Source of the DNA: a virus
Reading direction: 5' to 3' (one strand)
Virus record (IMG/VR): IMGVR_UViG_3300039106_001163
Span: 1-43,831 of that record
DNA length: 43,831 nt
Shown here: positions 35,692-43,831 of the stretch, piece after piece
Layout: each line of letters starts with the position of its first letter
Position numbering within the stretch: the stretch's first letter is position 1
Program-made: the position numbers and the translations under genes
Notes under the pieces: model-generated
What the model saw: the letters and a program-made list of their open reading frames with translations, nothing else
Told to the model about the DNA's origin: nothing
Databases searched by the model: none

Positions 35692-38001
35692 ATGGCAATA
35701 AATTCTAATCCTGAAATTGAAGAAATCATTGCATCTGCAACTGAACTTGCACGTGACTACAGGCACGAGTATGTAACACTTGAGCATTTATTAATTGCAC
35801 TAGTTGAATTTAGATCATTTAAGAAATTGCTAACTGAATACGGAATTGATACTACTCCATTGTTAGCAGATTTGTATGAATATACAGCACAACAACATCA
35901 CCTTGTTGATTTAACAGATAAGGAAATTGTACCGCAACGTACACACAGTTTAGAACGTGTATTCAATCGTGCGTTTACGCAAGTATTGTTTACAGCACGT
36001 GAGCAAATGGAACCAGTCGATTTGTTCTTAAGTATCAGCCAAGAAACTAATAGTCATGCCGCTTACTTTATGCTTAAATGGGGTATTAACCGTAAAGACT
36101 TAGTAAAATATTATTCAGAAAAATATATCAATAGCAAAACAACTAAAACCAAAGATCCAAAAGTTAAACAAGATTACTCCGATGCAATCTTAGAAGAGTA
36201 TTGCACAAATCTTAATATAGTTGCAACAGATGGCAAAATCGATCCAGTTATCGGCCGTGAGTTTGAATTAGAAGAAATTGCACAAGTACTTGCACGTCGA
36301 CATAAATCAAACGTGTTAATGATTGGTGACCCAGGTGTAGGTAAAACTGCAATTGCAGAAGGACTTGCACACAAAATCGTTAATGGTAATGTACCAGAGT
36401 ATTTGAAACCATACACAGTCTATAACTTAGAGATTGGTAGCTTACTTGCAGGTAGTAAATACCGCGGTGAGTTCGAAGAAAAACTTAAAGATGTATTGGG
36501 TGCATTAAATGAAAAAGGTAATACAATTCTATTCATCGATGAAGCACATCAAATGCAAGGTGCAGGTTCAGGTAGTTCAAGTTCAGTAGACTTTGCTAAT
36601 ATGCTTAAACCAGCATTAGCTAAAGGTGGCATTAAAGTTATTGCAAGTACTACATACGAAGAATACACACAGTCATTTGAAAAAGATCGTGCGTTAATGC
36701 GTCGTTTTTATAAACTAAACATCGATGAACCAAGCCCAGAAGTAGCTAAAGATATTTTACTCGGACTTAAAGGTCACTTTGAGAAGTTCCATAATGGTGT
36801 AATTTTAGATGAAGCAATTGAACTTGCTGTTGATTTAAGTGTACGTTATCAAACAGACAAACGTTTACCAGATAAAGCAATTGACTTAATTGATATGAGT
36901 TGCGCCCGTCTTAAAATTAACAATCCAACTTGGACTGTTAGTGGCGAATCAATTATTGATACTCTTTCTAAAGCAACTAAGATTCCAAAAGAGAACTTTG
37001 ATAGCAAACATGCATCAACTTCGTTACCAAGTTTAGAAGGCAATATTAAAGACAAACTATATGGACAAGATACCGCAGTTGATGCAGTACTTGAGAAAAT
37101 TTATATTGCCAAAGCTGGATTAAAGGCACATAACAAACCAATCGGTAACTTCTTATTCTTAGGACCAACCGGTACTGGTAAAACAGAACTTGCTAAATTG
37201 CTTAGTGAAAACTTAGGCATGAAGTTACTACGTTTTGATATGAGTGAATATCAAGAGAAACATGCTATGGCTAAACTCATTGGTGCTCCTCCAGGCTATG
37301 TTGGTTACGAAGATGGTAATTTAGGCGGCGGCTTGTTAATTAGTGAAGTCGAGCGTAATCCACATGCTATTATCTTGCTAGATGAAATTGAAAAAGCTCA
37401 TCCAGACATTAGTAACTTATTACTACAGATCATGGACGAAGGTACTATTACTGGTAGCAATGGTAAGAAAGCAGATTGTCGCAATGCTATGCTAGTACTA
37501 ACAAGTAACTTAGGTTCCGCAGATAACGAGCAAAACAATATTGGCTTTGGTCGCGATTTACAAAAGACAGGCGAAGATGATAGTGCTGTGAAAAAGTTCT
37601 TCAAACCAGAGTTCCGCAATCGTTTAGATGCAGTTGTTAAGTTTAACGGACTCGATAAGATTAGCATGAAGAAGATTGTTGTTAAATTCTTAAACGAACT
37701 TAATGAATTGCTTGCAGAGAAATCAATTAAACTACGTTCAACAGAAGCATTAGTTGATCACTTAGTCGAAGTTGGATTTGATAGAGCAATGGGCGCACGT
37801 CCACTGGCACGTAAGATTAGTGAGTTAATTAAAGTGCCGCTGAGTAAGAAAATATTGTTTGAAAATATTGCTAGTGGTAGTGCAGTTACAGCAGATTATA
37901 TCAATGATGCAGTAGAATTTATCATTGTCGAACCAACTGATGAAATTGCATTATTAGAAAACAAAACAGTTGACGAGCAAGGCTTTATTATCGTAGAATA
38001 A
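35692..38001 (+). CDS. clpA: ClpA-type AAA+ unfoldase, 769 aa
   Basis: N-terminal Clp-N repeats (1-145), AAA+ module 1 with Walker A G-D-P-G-V-G-K-T (212-219) and Walker B I-L-F-I-D-E-A-H (279-286), module 2 with G-P-T-G-T-G-K-T (491-498) and I-I-L-L-D-E-I-E (560-567). There is no ClpB middle coiled coil. I-G-F at 617-619 stands where ClpA has its ClpP-docking I-G-L, so it may work with host ClpP. It would unfold or degrade host or phage proteins; targets are unknown. Confidence 0.85.
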   Translation: MAINSNPEIEEIIASATELARDYRHEYVTLEHLLIALVEFRSFKKLLTEYGIDTTPLLADLYEYTAQQHHLVDLTDKEIVPQRTHSLERVFNRAFTQVLFTAREQMEPVDLFLSISQETNSHAAYFMLKWGINRKDLVKYYSEKYINSKTTKTKDPKVKQDYSDAILEEYCTNLNIVATDGKIDPVIGREFELEEIAQVLARRHKSNVLMIGDPGVGKTAIAEGLAHKIVNGNVPEYLKPYTVYNLEIGSLLAGSKYRGEFEEKLKDVLGALNEKGNTILFIDEAHQMQGAGSGSSSSVDFANMLKPALAKGGIKVIASTTYEEYTQSFEKDRALMRRFYKLNIDEPSPEVAKDILLGLKGHFEKFHNGVILDEAIELAVDLSVRYQTDKRLPDKAIDLIDMSCARLKINNPTWTVSGESIIDTLSKATKIPKENFDSKHASTSLPSLEGNIKDKLYGQDTAVDAVLEKIYIAKAGLKAHNKPIGNFLFLGPTGTGKTELAKLLSENLGMKLLRFDMSEYQEKHAMAKLIGAPPGYVGYEDGNLGGGLLISEVERNPHAIILLDEIEKAHPDISNLLLQIMDEGTITGSNGKKADCRNAMLVLTSNLGSADNEQNNIGFGRDLQKTGEDDSAVKKFFKPEFRNRLDAVVKFNGLDKISMKKIVVKFLNELNELLAEKSIKLRSTEALVDHLVEVGFDRAMGARPLARKISELIKVPLSKKILFENIASGSAVTADYINDAVEFIIVEPTDEIALLENKTVDEQGFIIVE

Positions 38002-38021
38002 TTTGTAGCAACAATTGCCAT

Positions 38022-38029
38022 GATAAATA
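38022..38029 (+). promoter_or_regulatory. Late-like box GATAAATA
   Basis: Seven of eight matches to TATAAATA, ending 29 bases before the ATG at 38059; GAGGAC follows as the ribosome-binding site. Confidence 0.35.
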
Positions 38030-38058
38030 ATTATATACAGCTATTATGAGGACATATC

Positions 38059-38223
38059 ATGGCAAAGTTACACGAAGAAGTGTTAGTTATCAAAATTAGT
38101 AAACTATTAAAAGACAGTGATAGTGCACCAGAAATTATTGACAATGATGTATTAATTAGTCTCGAGGCGGTAATAGAAGAACTTGCAGGCACAGGCACAC
38201 TAGTAGAAATTCAAAGAGCATAA
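38059..38223 (+). CDS. Conserved small phage protein, 54 aa
   Basis: M-A-K-L-H-E-E-V-L-V-I-K-I-S-K-L-L-K-D-S (1-20), then a second helix I-S-L-E-A-V-I-E-E-L-A (33-43) and a beta end L-V-E-I. The pattern is like that of small phage proteins in structural gene blocks. GAGGAC lies seven bases before the ATG. Function unknown. Confidence 0.65.
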   Translation: MAKLHEEVLVIKISKLLKDSDSAPEIIDNDVLISLEAVIEELAGTGTLVEIQRA

Positions 38224-38248
38224 TTCAATTTAAAAAGAGAGATTTTCA

Positions 38249-39052
38249 ATGGCAAAGCGTATTAAACCTAATCAGCCAGCAATGATTGCTGCTGAACAAC
38301 CACAAGCACAACCAGATTTTAGTAAATATCATATTCATTTTGCCATTCCGTGTTATGGTGGACAAATCAATGAACCAACGTTTACAAGTTTCCTACGTTT
38401 CATTTTATTAGCGCAACGTGCAGGCTTACAATGGTCATTGGATACTATGGTTAACGAGTCACTGGTAACACGTGCCCGTAACAACTTAGTTGCTAAGATG
38501 ATGACAAACGATAAAGCGACACACTTCATGTTTATTGATGCCGATATACGTTTCCAGCCAGAATCAATCTTCCAAATGTTGTTATGTGAAAAAGATATTA
38601 TCGGTGGGTTGTATCCTAAGAAAGCATTGCCAATCAGCTATGTAATTAATGTACAACCAGGTACTACAATCGAAAATGATATTTTCAAAGTAGACACAAT
38701 GGGCACAGGCTTTATGATGTTTAAGAAAACAGTTGTTGAGAAAATGATTGAACATTACGGCCCGACTACAAAATATGTAGATGATGTTGGACTTGGTAAA
38801 CAATTCGAACCATTTATGTATTCGCTGTTTGATACAGAGATTGACGAAAAAGGTCACTATCTAAGCGAGGATTGGACATTCTGTAGACGCTGGCAGAAAC
38901 TCGGTGGTGAGATTTATGCGCATAGTAAAGTTTTATTAAATCACTGTGGTCACTATGAGTTTGCAGGTGATTTAAGTGTATTAACCGGCGGTCCAGCAGT
39001 AGATCCAAGTAAACCTACGCCAGCAGATACTACAGCACATCATCCAGTATAA
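38249..39052 (+). CDS. GT-A type glycosyltransferase, 267 aa
   Basis: The GT-A fold: H-I-H-F-A-I-P-C-Y-G-G (28-38), F-I-D-A-D-I-R-F (95-102) with the D-x-D metal site at 97-99, M-G-T-G-F-M-M-F (151-158) and S-E-D-W-T-F-C-R-R (206-214), where E/D is the likely base. It would transfer a sugar from a nucleotide-sugar to DNA, protein or host surface glycan. Acceptor unknown. Residues 1-25 are Pro/Gln-rich linker. Followed without gap by the next gene. Confidence 0.8.
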   Translation: MAKRIKPNQPAMIAAEQPQAQPDFSKYHIHFAIPCYGGQINEPTFTSFLRFILLAQRAGLQWSLDTMVNESLVTRARNNLVAKMMTNDKATHFMFIDADIRFQPESIFQMLLCEKDIIGGLYPKKALPISYVINVQPGTTIENDIFKVDTMGTGFMMFKKTVVEKMIEHYGPTTKYVDDVGLGKQFEPFMYSLFDTEIDEKGHYLSEDWTFCRRWQKLGGEIYAHSKVLLNHCGHYEFAGDLSVLTGGPAVDPSKPTPADTTAHHPV

Positions 39053-39499
39053 ATGGAACAAGAATCACTAGAATTTGCAGTTACAGTCAGTGGAACATAT
39101 TGGGACAAAAAACCACAGTTCTCTATCTGGATCGATAATAAAGTTATTATCCAGACTGAAATTTCTAGTGATGCCCCACAAACTCACAAATTTACTCGTA
39201 ATATCAACGAAGGTGAACATACACTTAGAATTAAATTAGAAAATAAAACAGATAGTGATACTTTAATTGTTGATAATAAAGTAACTAAAGATATGTTACT
39301 TAACATCGATGATATTGTAATTGATGATATAAATTTAGGCCATATTAAGTGGGATGCAGATTATAAGTTAGATAAACCGCATTTATACCAAGGTAAAGAA
39401 ATAACAAATTTAGAACATTGTGTTAATCTCGGATGGAATGGTACTTATATACTTAAATTTTCTAGCCCTTTTTACGTATGGCTATTAGAAAAATTATAA
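39053..39499 (+). CDS. Beta-sandwich, possibly carbohydrate-binding, protein, 148 aa
   Basis: The ATG follows the glycosyltransferase stop directly. F-A-V-T-V-S-G-T-Y-W (8-17), F-S-I-W-I-D-N-K-V-I (23-32) and G-E-H-T-L-R-I-K-L-E-N-K-T (53-65) have the alternation of a jelly-roll or xylan-binding-like domain. C-terminal C-V-N-L-G-W-N-G-T-Y and F-Y-V-W-L-L-E-K-L are conserved-looking. Carbohydrate binding is inference from fold pattern and from the neighbour. Confidence 0.55.
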   Translation: MEQESLEFAVTVSGTYWDKKPQFSIWIDNKVIIQTEISSDAPQTHKFTRNINEGEHTLRIKLENKTDSDTLIVDNKVTKDMLLNIDDIVIDDINLGHIKWDADYKLDKPHLYQGKEITNLEHCVNLGWNGTYILKFSSPFYVWLLEKL

Positions 39500-39507
39500 A
39501 CTAAATA
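39500..39507 (+). promoter_or_regulatory. Late-like box ACTAAATA
   Basis: Six of eight matches to TATAAATA, directly after the preceding stop and 22 bases before the ATG at 39530. ACAGGATT lies between as a ribosome-binding site. Confidence 0.3.
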
Positions 39508-39529
39508 TAGTAATAGCTACAGGATTACT

Positions 39530-40264
39530 ATGTTTTTATCTGAAATTTTTGAATCAACAACTCCTAAACATGCATCATTTTGCTTCGGTAGAATGAACCC
39601 ACCTACACTTGGACACGGGCAATTAATCAACACAGTAGCAAAAGCTGCACGTAGCGGTGATTACTTTATCTTTGTAAGTCAAACACAAGATAAGAAAAAG
39701 AATCCACTTGATTATGCAACAAAAATTAAATTCATTAATGCATTATTTCCAGACCAAGCTAACCACGTTGTATACGACCCTGAATTAAAAACTATTATGA
39801 ATGTTATCCACTGGTTATATGAGCAAGGGTATCGCAGTATAACAATGGTAGCAGGCAGTGACCGTATTAGTAGTTTTCAAGAATTACTTCCTAAGTACAA
39901 TGGCGTAGAAGGTACTAACGGTGCTTATTATAAATTTGATACTATTAACTTTGCAAGCAGTGGCGAGCGTGACCCTGATGCAGATGGTATTGCTGGCATT
40001 AGTGCTAGTTCAGCACGTGAAGCGGCCGTTAATGGTGATATCAATGCATTTGCACAAGCAACAGGTGCTGGTAAACTTACCCAACCATTATACCAAGCAG
40101 TGCGCAAAGGTATGTTATTATCAGATCCAGAGCTAGCAGAGTGTAGTGGCTACATTCCAAAGAATAAACGAGAAGCTAAAGACCCACGCTGGAGTAATTC
40201 TCTTACAGTGGATATCAAACCAGGTGCAATCAATAAAAATCTCAAAGCATTACGCTTAATTTAA
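39530..40264 (+). CDS. Cytidylyltransferase-like nucleotidyltransferase, 244 aa
   Basis: F-G-R-M-N-P-P-T-L-G-H (19-29) is the (H/T)xGH signature, with T26, G28 and H29; V-A-G-S-D-R (107-112) and I-S-A-S-S-A-R (157-163) match the ISSTxxR motif. Family enzymes join a nucleotide to a phosphate, as in NMN adenylyltransferase or phosphopantetheine adenylyltransferase. Phage members may help NAD or sugar-nucleotide supply. Substrate unknown. The C-terminal 65 residues are an extra segment. Confidence 0.8.
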   Translation: MFLSEIFESTTPKHASFCFGRMNPPTLGHGQLINTVAKAARSGDYFIFVSQTQDKKKNPLDYATKIKFINALFPDQANHVVYDPELKTIMNVIHWLYEQGYRSITMVAGSDRISSFQELLPKYNGVEGTNGAYYKFDTINFASSGERDPDADGIAGISASSAREAAVNGDINAFAQATGAGKLTQPLYQAVRKGMLLSDPELAECSGYIPKNKREAKDPRWSNSLTVDIKPGAINKNLKALRLI

Positions 40265-40265
40265 T

Positions 40266-40565
40266 ATGGCTGCAGTAAATCTCACAGTTGAAGTACACTG
40301 CCTAGATCTAATAGACCAAAATAATTATCGATTATATGTAAACAACGATTTGTTAACCGAGCGTACCTGGATTTGGGATTTAAATACATTAATTAATGAA
40401 AATATCTGGTTAGATATACCTAATAATAGTACTAATATTGTTAGAATTGAAATAATTACTCAAACTACTTCTATATCACAATTTGCACTTCGCAATTTAC
40501 AAGTCTTCGATGTTCCGTTTACCTCTACCCAAATCAATGATCTAACTATAAGTTTTACATTATAA
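40266..40565 (+). CDS. Conserved beta-rich phage protein, 99 aa
   Basis: The start follows the previous stop by one base. V-E-V-H-C-L-D-L-I-D-Q-N-N-Y-R-L-Y-V-N (8-26), L-L-T-E-R-T-W-I-W (29-37) and N-I-V-R-I-E-I-I (57-64) are beta strands; the protein is probably a small jelly-roll or tail-accessory domain. I recall related hypothetical phage proteins, with no function. Confidence 0.65.
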   Translation: MAAVNLTVEVHCLDLIDQNNYRLYVNNDLLTERTWIWDLNTLINENIWLDIPNNSTNIVRIEIITQTTSISQFALRNLQVFDVPFTSTQINDLTISFTL

Positions 40566-40571
40566 TAAATA
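40564..40571 (+). promoter_or_regulatory. Late-like box AATAAATA
   Basis: Seven of eight matches to TATAAATA. It lies only 6 bases before the ATG at 40578, with no Shine-Dalgarno; if used, the message would be leaderless. Confidence 0.3.
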
Positions 40572-40577
40572 CATTAT

Positions 40578-40751
40578 ATGAAAATAAATGACATTATCAA
40601 ACGACCAGACTTAACTGAAGATGCAACAGGCGGGGGAACTAGTTCTGGTGCGATTGCTACAACACCGGGGGTTGGCGCAGGCCCTAAAGTGGGCACACTG
40701 TTTGGTGGTACATATAAACAACCTAAAACTAAAAAGAGAAAAACAAAATGA
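40578..40751 (+). CDS. Small Gly/Thr-rich basic protein, 57 aa
   Basis: MKINDIIKRPDLTEDATGGG, then a Gly/Thr/Ala-rich centre and a Lys-rich end K-T-K-K-R-K-T-K. No ribosome-binding site is visible. Its TGA overlaps the next ATG (ATGA), which supports translation with the long gene after it. Function unknown; possibly a small virion or scaffold-associated protein. Confidence 0.6.
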   Translation: MKINDIIKRPDLTEDATGGGTSSGAIATTPGVGAGPKVGTLFGGTYKQPKTKKRKTK

Positions 40752-43700
40752 TGAAAAAACTATTAGAAGCTATGTCCCGTTTTGCTGGCGAACCTGAACA
40801 AAAACCAGGCGAACAGTGGAAGGATACTGACAAGGGTACTCCGGGTAAAAAACTAGTTGGCGATAGTATCATTAAAGATCTAAGCAAAGGTGTAACTCCT
40901 AAAACTAAAGAAGAAGAATTGGCAGAAGCATTTGCTAACTTCAACGAAGATGACTTAGGCGTAGAAGAAAAACGCCCGCATCGCAAAGGTAGCCGCCCAG
41001 CTCGTGAGTATACCAAAAATGGTAAACCAAGTAAACGTTATACACCAGTTAAAGAAGGTTGGAACACAGGGTCTGACAGAGTAAATTTACCAGATGGTCC
41101 AATGACATATTGGAATGGTACGGGTCGCTTACAAAACGAATACAATGAGTTATACGAAAAATTAGTTCCAAGTCAAGGCGCGGCAGAAACAATCGAAGGT
41201 GAAGTATTACGTGCATCAAGCAAAATTGTATACCGTCACTTCAATGATGGCGATTTGTTTAACCAAGCAAGTTTTGATCAACTCGAACAGTACATTGGTC
41301 GAGTTGCAAACTATGATGACTTAGCTGAAAAAGCAATTGAATTTGCACTTAAAGCGCAAGGTAACTATCATCCAAACACAGGTTGGGATAGCTTAGATGT
41401 CATGGATTACGGCCCGGAAGAAGAGGAAGAATACAACGACGAAGAAGATGACGAAGATGATACTAACTGGGACGAGGAAGACGACGAGTTAGAAGAATCA
41501 TCTAATGTAGTTGCTCGTTATGCTGATGATAGATCTAGAGGTACAGGCTTTGTTTATAACATAGATGCTACTGGTCAAATTACTAGTTCTGGAAATATTA
41601 GACATAACAAAAAATTCTCAACTCCAGAAAAAGCAATGGCTTACTTAGATAAATGTGGATTTACAAAGAAAGGCGAGTTAGAAGAAGGTATGGAAGAATT
41701 TGCCAAATCACAAGCTAAGAAACGTGCTGAAAAAAGAAAATCAATTCCTTGGCCTAAAGAAGTTCCAACTGATGCTGAACAAGAGCGTAATCGCACTCGT
41801 GACGAAGAAGAAAACGATCCACATCCTTATGCAGACACTCCGGACTTAGATGAAGCAAAATGGAGAGAAAATCCAGATGCATATTATTCTGAATTAGATG
41901 ATGAAGGTAACGAATATAAAACATCAAAAGGTGATGTTGGCCGAGATTTATTGAAAAAAGATAAACTTGGTTATACAAGACCAGGTAATGCCAATGTTGT
42001 ATCAAAAGGTGCTAGAACTGGAAAAGCAACTCAATCTCATATTAATCAATTAAAAGGTAATATTAAACATTCTTTAGCTAGTCATGGTAAAGCAAATTTA
42101 CCCGAAGGTGAACACGATGCTGAGTTTATTGATCATGAAGATGCATGGTACAACATGGCTGACTGGGCTCGTGCAGAATTTAAAAAGGGGAAAACAGTAG
42201 AGGAAGTTATTAAATATCTACGTGACAACGATTATTTAGGTCCGCAAGATACTAACAACTTTATGAAAACAGTACGTGGCGAAAAGTGGAATGAATCTGT
42301 TGAGCAAGATGTTAACGAAGGTGCTGCTGATATATATTCAGTAACATCAGAAAGAAATGGTAGAGAGCGTAGTAAGTCAGGTACGTTAGCTGAACTTATT
42401 GAATACTATGGCTACACATTAGAAACTGGTAAATCATACGAACATGAACGTGGTAACAGAAAAATCAATCTTAACCCAAAGAGTATTGAATCATTGGTGC
42501 AAAATTTAAACAATGCCAAAAGCAATGCAGCGGCTAACGGACAAAGCAACGAACGCTTTTACGTAGATCATGGTAACATGGTTGATGAAGGTAAATGGTT
42601 TAAAACACAATACGGTTGGGCTGGCGGACGTAATGAAAAGACTGGTAAAATGTACAAACATCCAGATCAAATCAAAGCAGACCGTGAAGCTAAGAAAGCT
42701 GTAGCTAAAGATGCGTTTAATGATATGTTTGGCGGTGATGCAGAAGATTTAACTCAGAACTTAAAAATTAAAGAAGCAGGCATGCCATCATCTGTTATTA
42801 AACATAAACAAGCATTAGCAAGCAAAACACCAGAAGCACTGTACGCTGGATTTAAACAAGTTGCTGATAAACAAGGTAAAAGTGTAGAAAGTCTTGCTAG
42901 ATCGGCGGCATGGAGACATGGTTACGGCAAAGGTAACGGTCAAGGTAGCGCACATTACTGGGATAAAATTAAGCACTTAGGTGAAACAGTAAGCGAAGCT
43001 GATATGTTTAAAGCTGGACAACGTGCTATTAAGAATATAAAATCTACAACGCAACAACGTAAATCAGAAGCAGAAAAAATGGCAATAGCGCAAGCACAGA
43101 TTGATGCAGATAGAGAAAACGAGCGTGATAGATTTAGCCAAGAAGAATTATACCCATCAGATGACTCGCACGATTTAGATGAAGGTGCTGACTTAACATT
43201 GTTTAATTTAGATCGCGCATTATCGAGATACAATATGGAAAAAAAGAGTGAAAATCCAGATCCAATTCGAATTGCGCAATTGAAAAAAATAATTATTAAA
43301 TATAAAGAAGATTTAAATACTAAAAAATATGGTCATCCTGAAGACTTCATTAATCCGAATTATGATTCAAAAACTGGAAAGTGGGCGCACTCTGGCATTA
43401 AAAGACCAGTTACAATGGATGAAGGTTGGGAAGCCGACTTAGCTAAAACAAATCGCGAACGTATGAAAAAAGAACGTGCGGCTGCTAAACCTATGGCACC
43501 TATTGCTAAAGCAAAGCCAAACTATGATAGAGTATTCCAGGATATCAATTCAGCAATCGGTGATACTTTCCCAGATGGTGACCCAATGGATGCGTTAATG
43601 CGCAAGTACAGAGATAGCTACGGTGATTTAAACATTGATTTGTTAAACAAAGCATGTCGTGTAAATGGTGCAAAATCATATCATGATTATGTTGCTAAAG

Positions 43701-43831
43701 TATGGCAACAATACATGCAGGATAATCCAGACTTAGTACAAGGTGGTAATCCTTGGATTGCAGAAAATGGTCATCCTCAACATTATGTAGATCGTTATAA
43801 CAAAGACTTAGAGCGTAAGATTGATAAGGAT
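40748..43831 (+). CDS. Long acidic phage protein, partial, over 1028 aa
   Basis: An uninterrupted frame of 1028 codons from ATG 40748 to the window edge. The N-terminus MMKKLLEAMSRFAGEPEQKP is familiar from large uncharacterised environmental-phage proteins. Later come a Lys/Arg-rich stretch (residues about 77-105), a very acidic tract (about 222-255) and charged, helical, repeat-poor sequence. Seven exact (I/L)-x-E-(A/G) motifs, the T4 prohead protease consensus, lie at residues 5-8, 58-61, 311-314, 367-370, 451-454, 674-677 and 810-813. It could be an internal head or scaffold polyprotein. No membrane segment or enzyme motif seen. Confidence 0.75.
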   Translation, partial: MMKKLLEAMSRFAGEPEQKPGEQWKDTDKGTPGKKLVGDSIIKDLSKGVTPKTKEEELAEAFANFNEDDLGVEEKRPHRKGSRPAREYTKNGKPSKRYTPVKEGWNTGSDRVNLPDGPMTYWNGTGRLQNEYNELYEKLVPSQGAAETIEGEVLRASSKIVYRHFNDGDLFNQASFDQLEQYIGRVANYDDLAEKAIEFALKAQGNYHPNTGWDSLDVMDYGPEEEEEYNDEEDDEDDTNWDEEDDELEESSNVVARYADDRSRGTGFVYNIDATGQITSSGNIRHNKKFSTPEKAMAYLDKCGFTKKGELEEGMEEFAKSQAKKRAEKRKSIPWPKEVPTDAEQERNRTRDEEENDPHPYADTPDLDEAKWRENPDAYYSELDDEGNEYKTSKGDVGRDLLKKDKLGYTRPGNANVVSKGARTGKATQSHINQLKGNIKHSLASHGKANLPEGEHDAEFIDHEDAWYNMADWARAEFKKGKTVEEVIKYLRDNDYLGPQDTNNFMKTVRGEKWNESVEQDVNEGAADIYSVTSERNGRERSKSGTLAELIEYYGYTLETGKSYEHERGNRKINLNPKSIESLVQNLNNAKSNAAANGQSNERFYVDHGNMVDEGKWFKTQYGWAGGRNEKTGKMYKHPDQIKADREAKKAVAKDAFNDMFGGDAEDLTQNLKIKEAGMPSSVIKHKQALASKTPEALYAGFKQVADKQGKSVESLARSAAWRHGYGKGNGQGSAHYWDKIKHLGETVSEADMFKAGQRAIKNIKSTTQQRKSEAEKMAIAQAQIDADRENERDRFSQEELYPSDDSHDLDEGADLTLFNLDRALSRYNMEKKSENPDPIRIAQLKKIIIKYKEDLNTKKYGHPEDFINPNYDSKTGKWAHSGIKRPVTMDEGWEADLAKTNRERMKKERAAAKPMAPIAKAKPNYDRVFQDINSAIGDTFPDGDPMDALMRKYRDSYGDLNIDLLNKACRVNGAKSYHDYVAKVWQQYMQDNPDLVQGGNPWIAENGHPQHYVDRYNKDLERKIDKD

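Overview
The window looks like part of the genome of a large, AT-rich, T4-related tailed phage (myovirus). Recognisable T4-type or marine T4-like functions are an ATP-dependent DNA ligase (gp30-like), the clamp-loader ATPase (gp44-like), a GroES-like co-chaperonin (gp31-like role), PhoH, MazG, a ClpA-type AAA+ protein, very long fibre or adhesin-like virion proteins and a complete lysis cassette. The A/T-rich codon use and the many small proteins shared with marine T4-like phages suggest an aquatic Gram-negative host. The host cannot be named from this sequence. I saw no tRNA, rRNA, insertion sequence, integrase or CRISPR array.

Region 1, about 1-11990, is entirely on the minus strand. It holds about 30 small, tightly packed genes with 1-4 bp stop/start overlaps. 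Near-consensus sigma70 promoters (TTGACA, 17 bp, TATAAT) sit at the head of each block, at about 12018, 9310, 8834, 7788, 4806, 2103 and 1479. This has the character of an early, host-takeover region. Recognisable products are DNA ligase, a winged-helix basic protein, an AbrB-like protein, a WYL_2-like protein, paired Cys-rich proteins, a membrane-anchored SleB-like wall hydrolase, a gamma-glutamylcyclotransferase-like protein, a pentapeptide-repeat protein, a YafQ/RelE-like toxin with a putative antitoxin, and a 46-residue ArfA-like peptide.

Region 2, 12107-18954 (plus strand), holds three virion proteins: a fibre-like protein, a 1551-residue Ig-like/repeat protein and a third fibre-like protein. 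Region 3, 19026-25051 (plus), mixes nucleotide metabolism and replication: MazG, a DnaE-like fragment, the GroES-like protein, an SDR and a radical SAM enzyme, the clamp loader and a HAD phosphatase. PhoH lies opposite at 25035-25814.

Region 4, 26124-31747, is the most accessory-looking part. It has a methyltransferase facing away from a chain of plus-strand genes that includes five sulfotransferase-like or related proteins (two clear paralogues), a ferritin-like di-iron protein with its own terminator, a small membrane protein and a class I glutamine amidotransferase. With the SDR and radical SAM genes these could form a small-molecule or glycan modification pathway, but that is inference.

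Region 5, 31770-43831 (plus), carries two conserved phage proteins, the lysis cassette (GH19 endolysin, inner and outer spanins, holin), a DnaJ-like and a ClpA-like protein, a glycosyltransferase, a nucleotidyltransferase, and a very long acidic open frame that runs off the right edge. That frame contains several motifs resembling T4 prohead-protease sites.

Regulation visible in the sequence includes the sigma70 promoters above plus two on the plus strand (24062, 34807), T4-late-like NATAAATA or GTAAATA boxes before several plus-strand genes, a hairpin that would hide the MazG ribosome-binding site, and a terminator whose loop carries the -35 of the DnaJ promoter.
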